This document shows, in pieces, positions 63,135-64,000 of a DNA stretch of 64,000 bases. The notes beneath the pieces are model-generated. The model was not told where the DNA came from. It searched no databases and was given only the letters and a program-made list of their open reading frames with translations. The stretch is from Thalassospira sp. (GTDB lineage Bacteria; Pseudomonadota; Alphaproteobacteria; Rhodospirillales; Thalassospiraceae): assembly GCF_030690045.1 (NCBI RefSeq), contig NZ_JAUYHK010000016.1, positions 496,001 through 560,000 of the forward strand. Direction: 5' to 3'. Positions within the stretch are counted from its first letter, which is position 1; each line of letters opens with the position of its first letter. The position numbers and the translations under genes are program-made.

Positions 63135-64000
63135 TCATTCGCCGGTGGTAGAACCGCTTTCCATACCGCTGCCAACATCCACACAGCCCAGGCCATCATT
63201 GCCGCGATCCATCATCGCCCGCATGAAAGACCCCTGTTCGTCACTTTCAAGGCCAAATTTCTGGCGAACTTTCGCAAATTCGCCACTTTCCTTGATCCTG
63301 TTTAATGATTTTTGCAGAGCATCAAGATGATCGGACGGAGTATCGCGGCTTAACGCAAGATACAGATAACAAATCCGGTACACCGCCATCGAGGAAATCC
63401 TGTTGGCCGGGATATTGTGGGTGGCAAGGTCGGCACGCAGATGACTGATACCAAGCGCCACCAGATCAAGACGTTGCGCCATCAACATCGGAACCAGCAA
63501 TTCCTGGCGCGGCACCGATACAAGGTTTGCCACCCCGCGTTGCCGCAGATAATCCTCGCGGGCAGCCCCCATCGCCACCCCGATTCGCGCCTGTGACAGG
63601 ACATTTTCAAACGGCATCTCGCGCCAAGGCCCGTCGCTTAATCCATAAAGCGACCAGACGGTACGGCTGACCGGCCCGACCCATGTAAACAAATCCTCGC
63701 GGTCCGGGGTGCGGGTCGTGGGATATATCACCTGACGCGGCCCGCTCAGGGTCGCCTGATAGGCGCGTTTCCAGGGATTTTTTTCCTCGATATGCGGCAG
63801 GCCCGCCTGATCAAACACGGTTTGAACCAATGTATCAAAATAGGCCAGATCGGGCCGGGGACCGGAATTGTCGATTTCATAAAGATGCAGGGTATAGGGG
63901 GCGGCGAGATCAATCTGCTGCCCGGCACTGCTACAAACCGGAAAGCCCCCGAAAAACAGCAAAGACAAAAGACGGCCAGCAATATTTTGCCAGACCCTGA
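63135..64000 (-). CDS. Periplasmic solute-binding-type (SBP_bac_3-like) protein, 5' end outside window
   Basis: The frame stays open to the window edge. A TTG at 63968 is the only candidate start inside, but the hydrophobic stretch RLLSLLFFGGFPVCSSAG continues upstream, so the true start and signal peptide lie beyond 64000. The rest (about 265 residues) has the family-3 binding-protein plan: LHLYEIDNSGPRPDLAYFDT, LVQTVFDQAGLP, KRAYQATLSGPRQVIYPTTR, ARIGVAMGAAREDYLRQRG and LQKSLNRIKESGEFAKVRQK. Ligand unknown; no ABC partners here. Confidence 0.8.
   Translation of the reverse strand, partial: RVWQNIAGRLLSLLFFGGFPVCSSAGQQIDLAAPYTLHLYEIDNSGPRPDLAYFDTLVQTVFDQAGLPHIEEKNPWKRAYQATLSGPRQVIYPTTRTPDREDLFTWVGPVSRTVWSLYGLSDGPWREMPFENVLSQARIGVAMGAAREDYLRQRGVANLVSVPRQELLVPMLMAQRLDLVALGISHLRADLATHNIPANRISSMAVYRICYLYLALSRDTPSDHLDALQKSLNRIKESGEFAKVRQKFGLESDEQGSFMRAMMDRGNDGLGCVDVGSGMESGSTTGE

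Overview
This window looks like a chromosomal segment of a free-living alphaproteobacterium, most like the Rhodospirillales (Thalassospira-type) by gene content and order. Evidence: the kdsD-lptC-lptA-lptB-rpoN string, hrcA-grpE, mutS-glnD, the lptE-holA-parB-parA-rsmG-mnmG-mnmE-rho neighbourhood that lies near the replication origin in this class, alphaproteobacterial-type porins, and DUF3576, DUF2333 and DUF6489 proteins. Three identical 16-bp palindromes matching the chromosomal parS consensus lie within 2.2 kb of parAB, so the segment is probably origin-proximal. No dnaA or oriC is visible. Genus-level assignment is inference.

Layout. Positions 1-4195 (minus): LPS-transport and Kdo genes (kdsD, lptC, lptA, lptB) and the start of rpoN. 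4322-4933: a small RNase D-type exonuclease. 4934-7133: an AT-richer accessory insert on the 3' side of a tRNA-Leu(CAG) gene. It holds a membrane protein of unknown function, a broken serine recombinase and, most unusually, a tRNA-Leu-like RNA whose anticodon arm is replaced by a 19-bp hairpin. 7373-10027 (minus): hemW, rdgB, rph. 10239-12835: hrcA, grpE, sirtuin. 12842-17399: two drug/metabolite exporters, each beside a regulator (ArsR, LysR), with two small NIPSNAP/ABM-type proteins. 17440-19383: galE and a family-2 glycosyltransferase. 19512-24173: ppa, an L,D-transpeptidase, DUF2333, nfu, a Bax-like glucosaminidase and a lipoprotein. 24303-27339: malic enzyme and a glycine-zipper protein. 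27454-36028: mutS, glnD, murJ, trpS. 36098-41344: an unknown 470-residue protein, ribA, an orphan OmpR-type response regulator, a YggS-type protein and a ThiE-like protein. 41414-43770: tandem porins. 44013-46758: DUF3576 lipoprotein, an unknown protein in the slot where leuS is often found, lptE, holA. 46797-53657 (minus): parB, parA, rsmG, mnmG, mnmE and two small proteins. 53823-60054: a DUF255 protein, ogt, a MESH1-like HD protein, rho, XRE and Smr proteins. 60044-62980: lutC, lutB, lutA. 63135 to the edge: a solute-binding-type protein.

Most genes are housekeeping and tightly packed, with many 4-bp ATGA/GTGA overlaps and clear intrinsic terminators. The accessory signal is concentrated at 4.9-7.1 kb, and the tRNA-like RNA there is the best candidate for something undescribed: a good sigma70-type promoter is spaced to start exactly at its first base, the acceptor, D, variable and T elements are intact with encoded CCA, but no anticodon loop can form.
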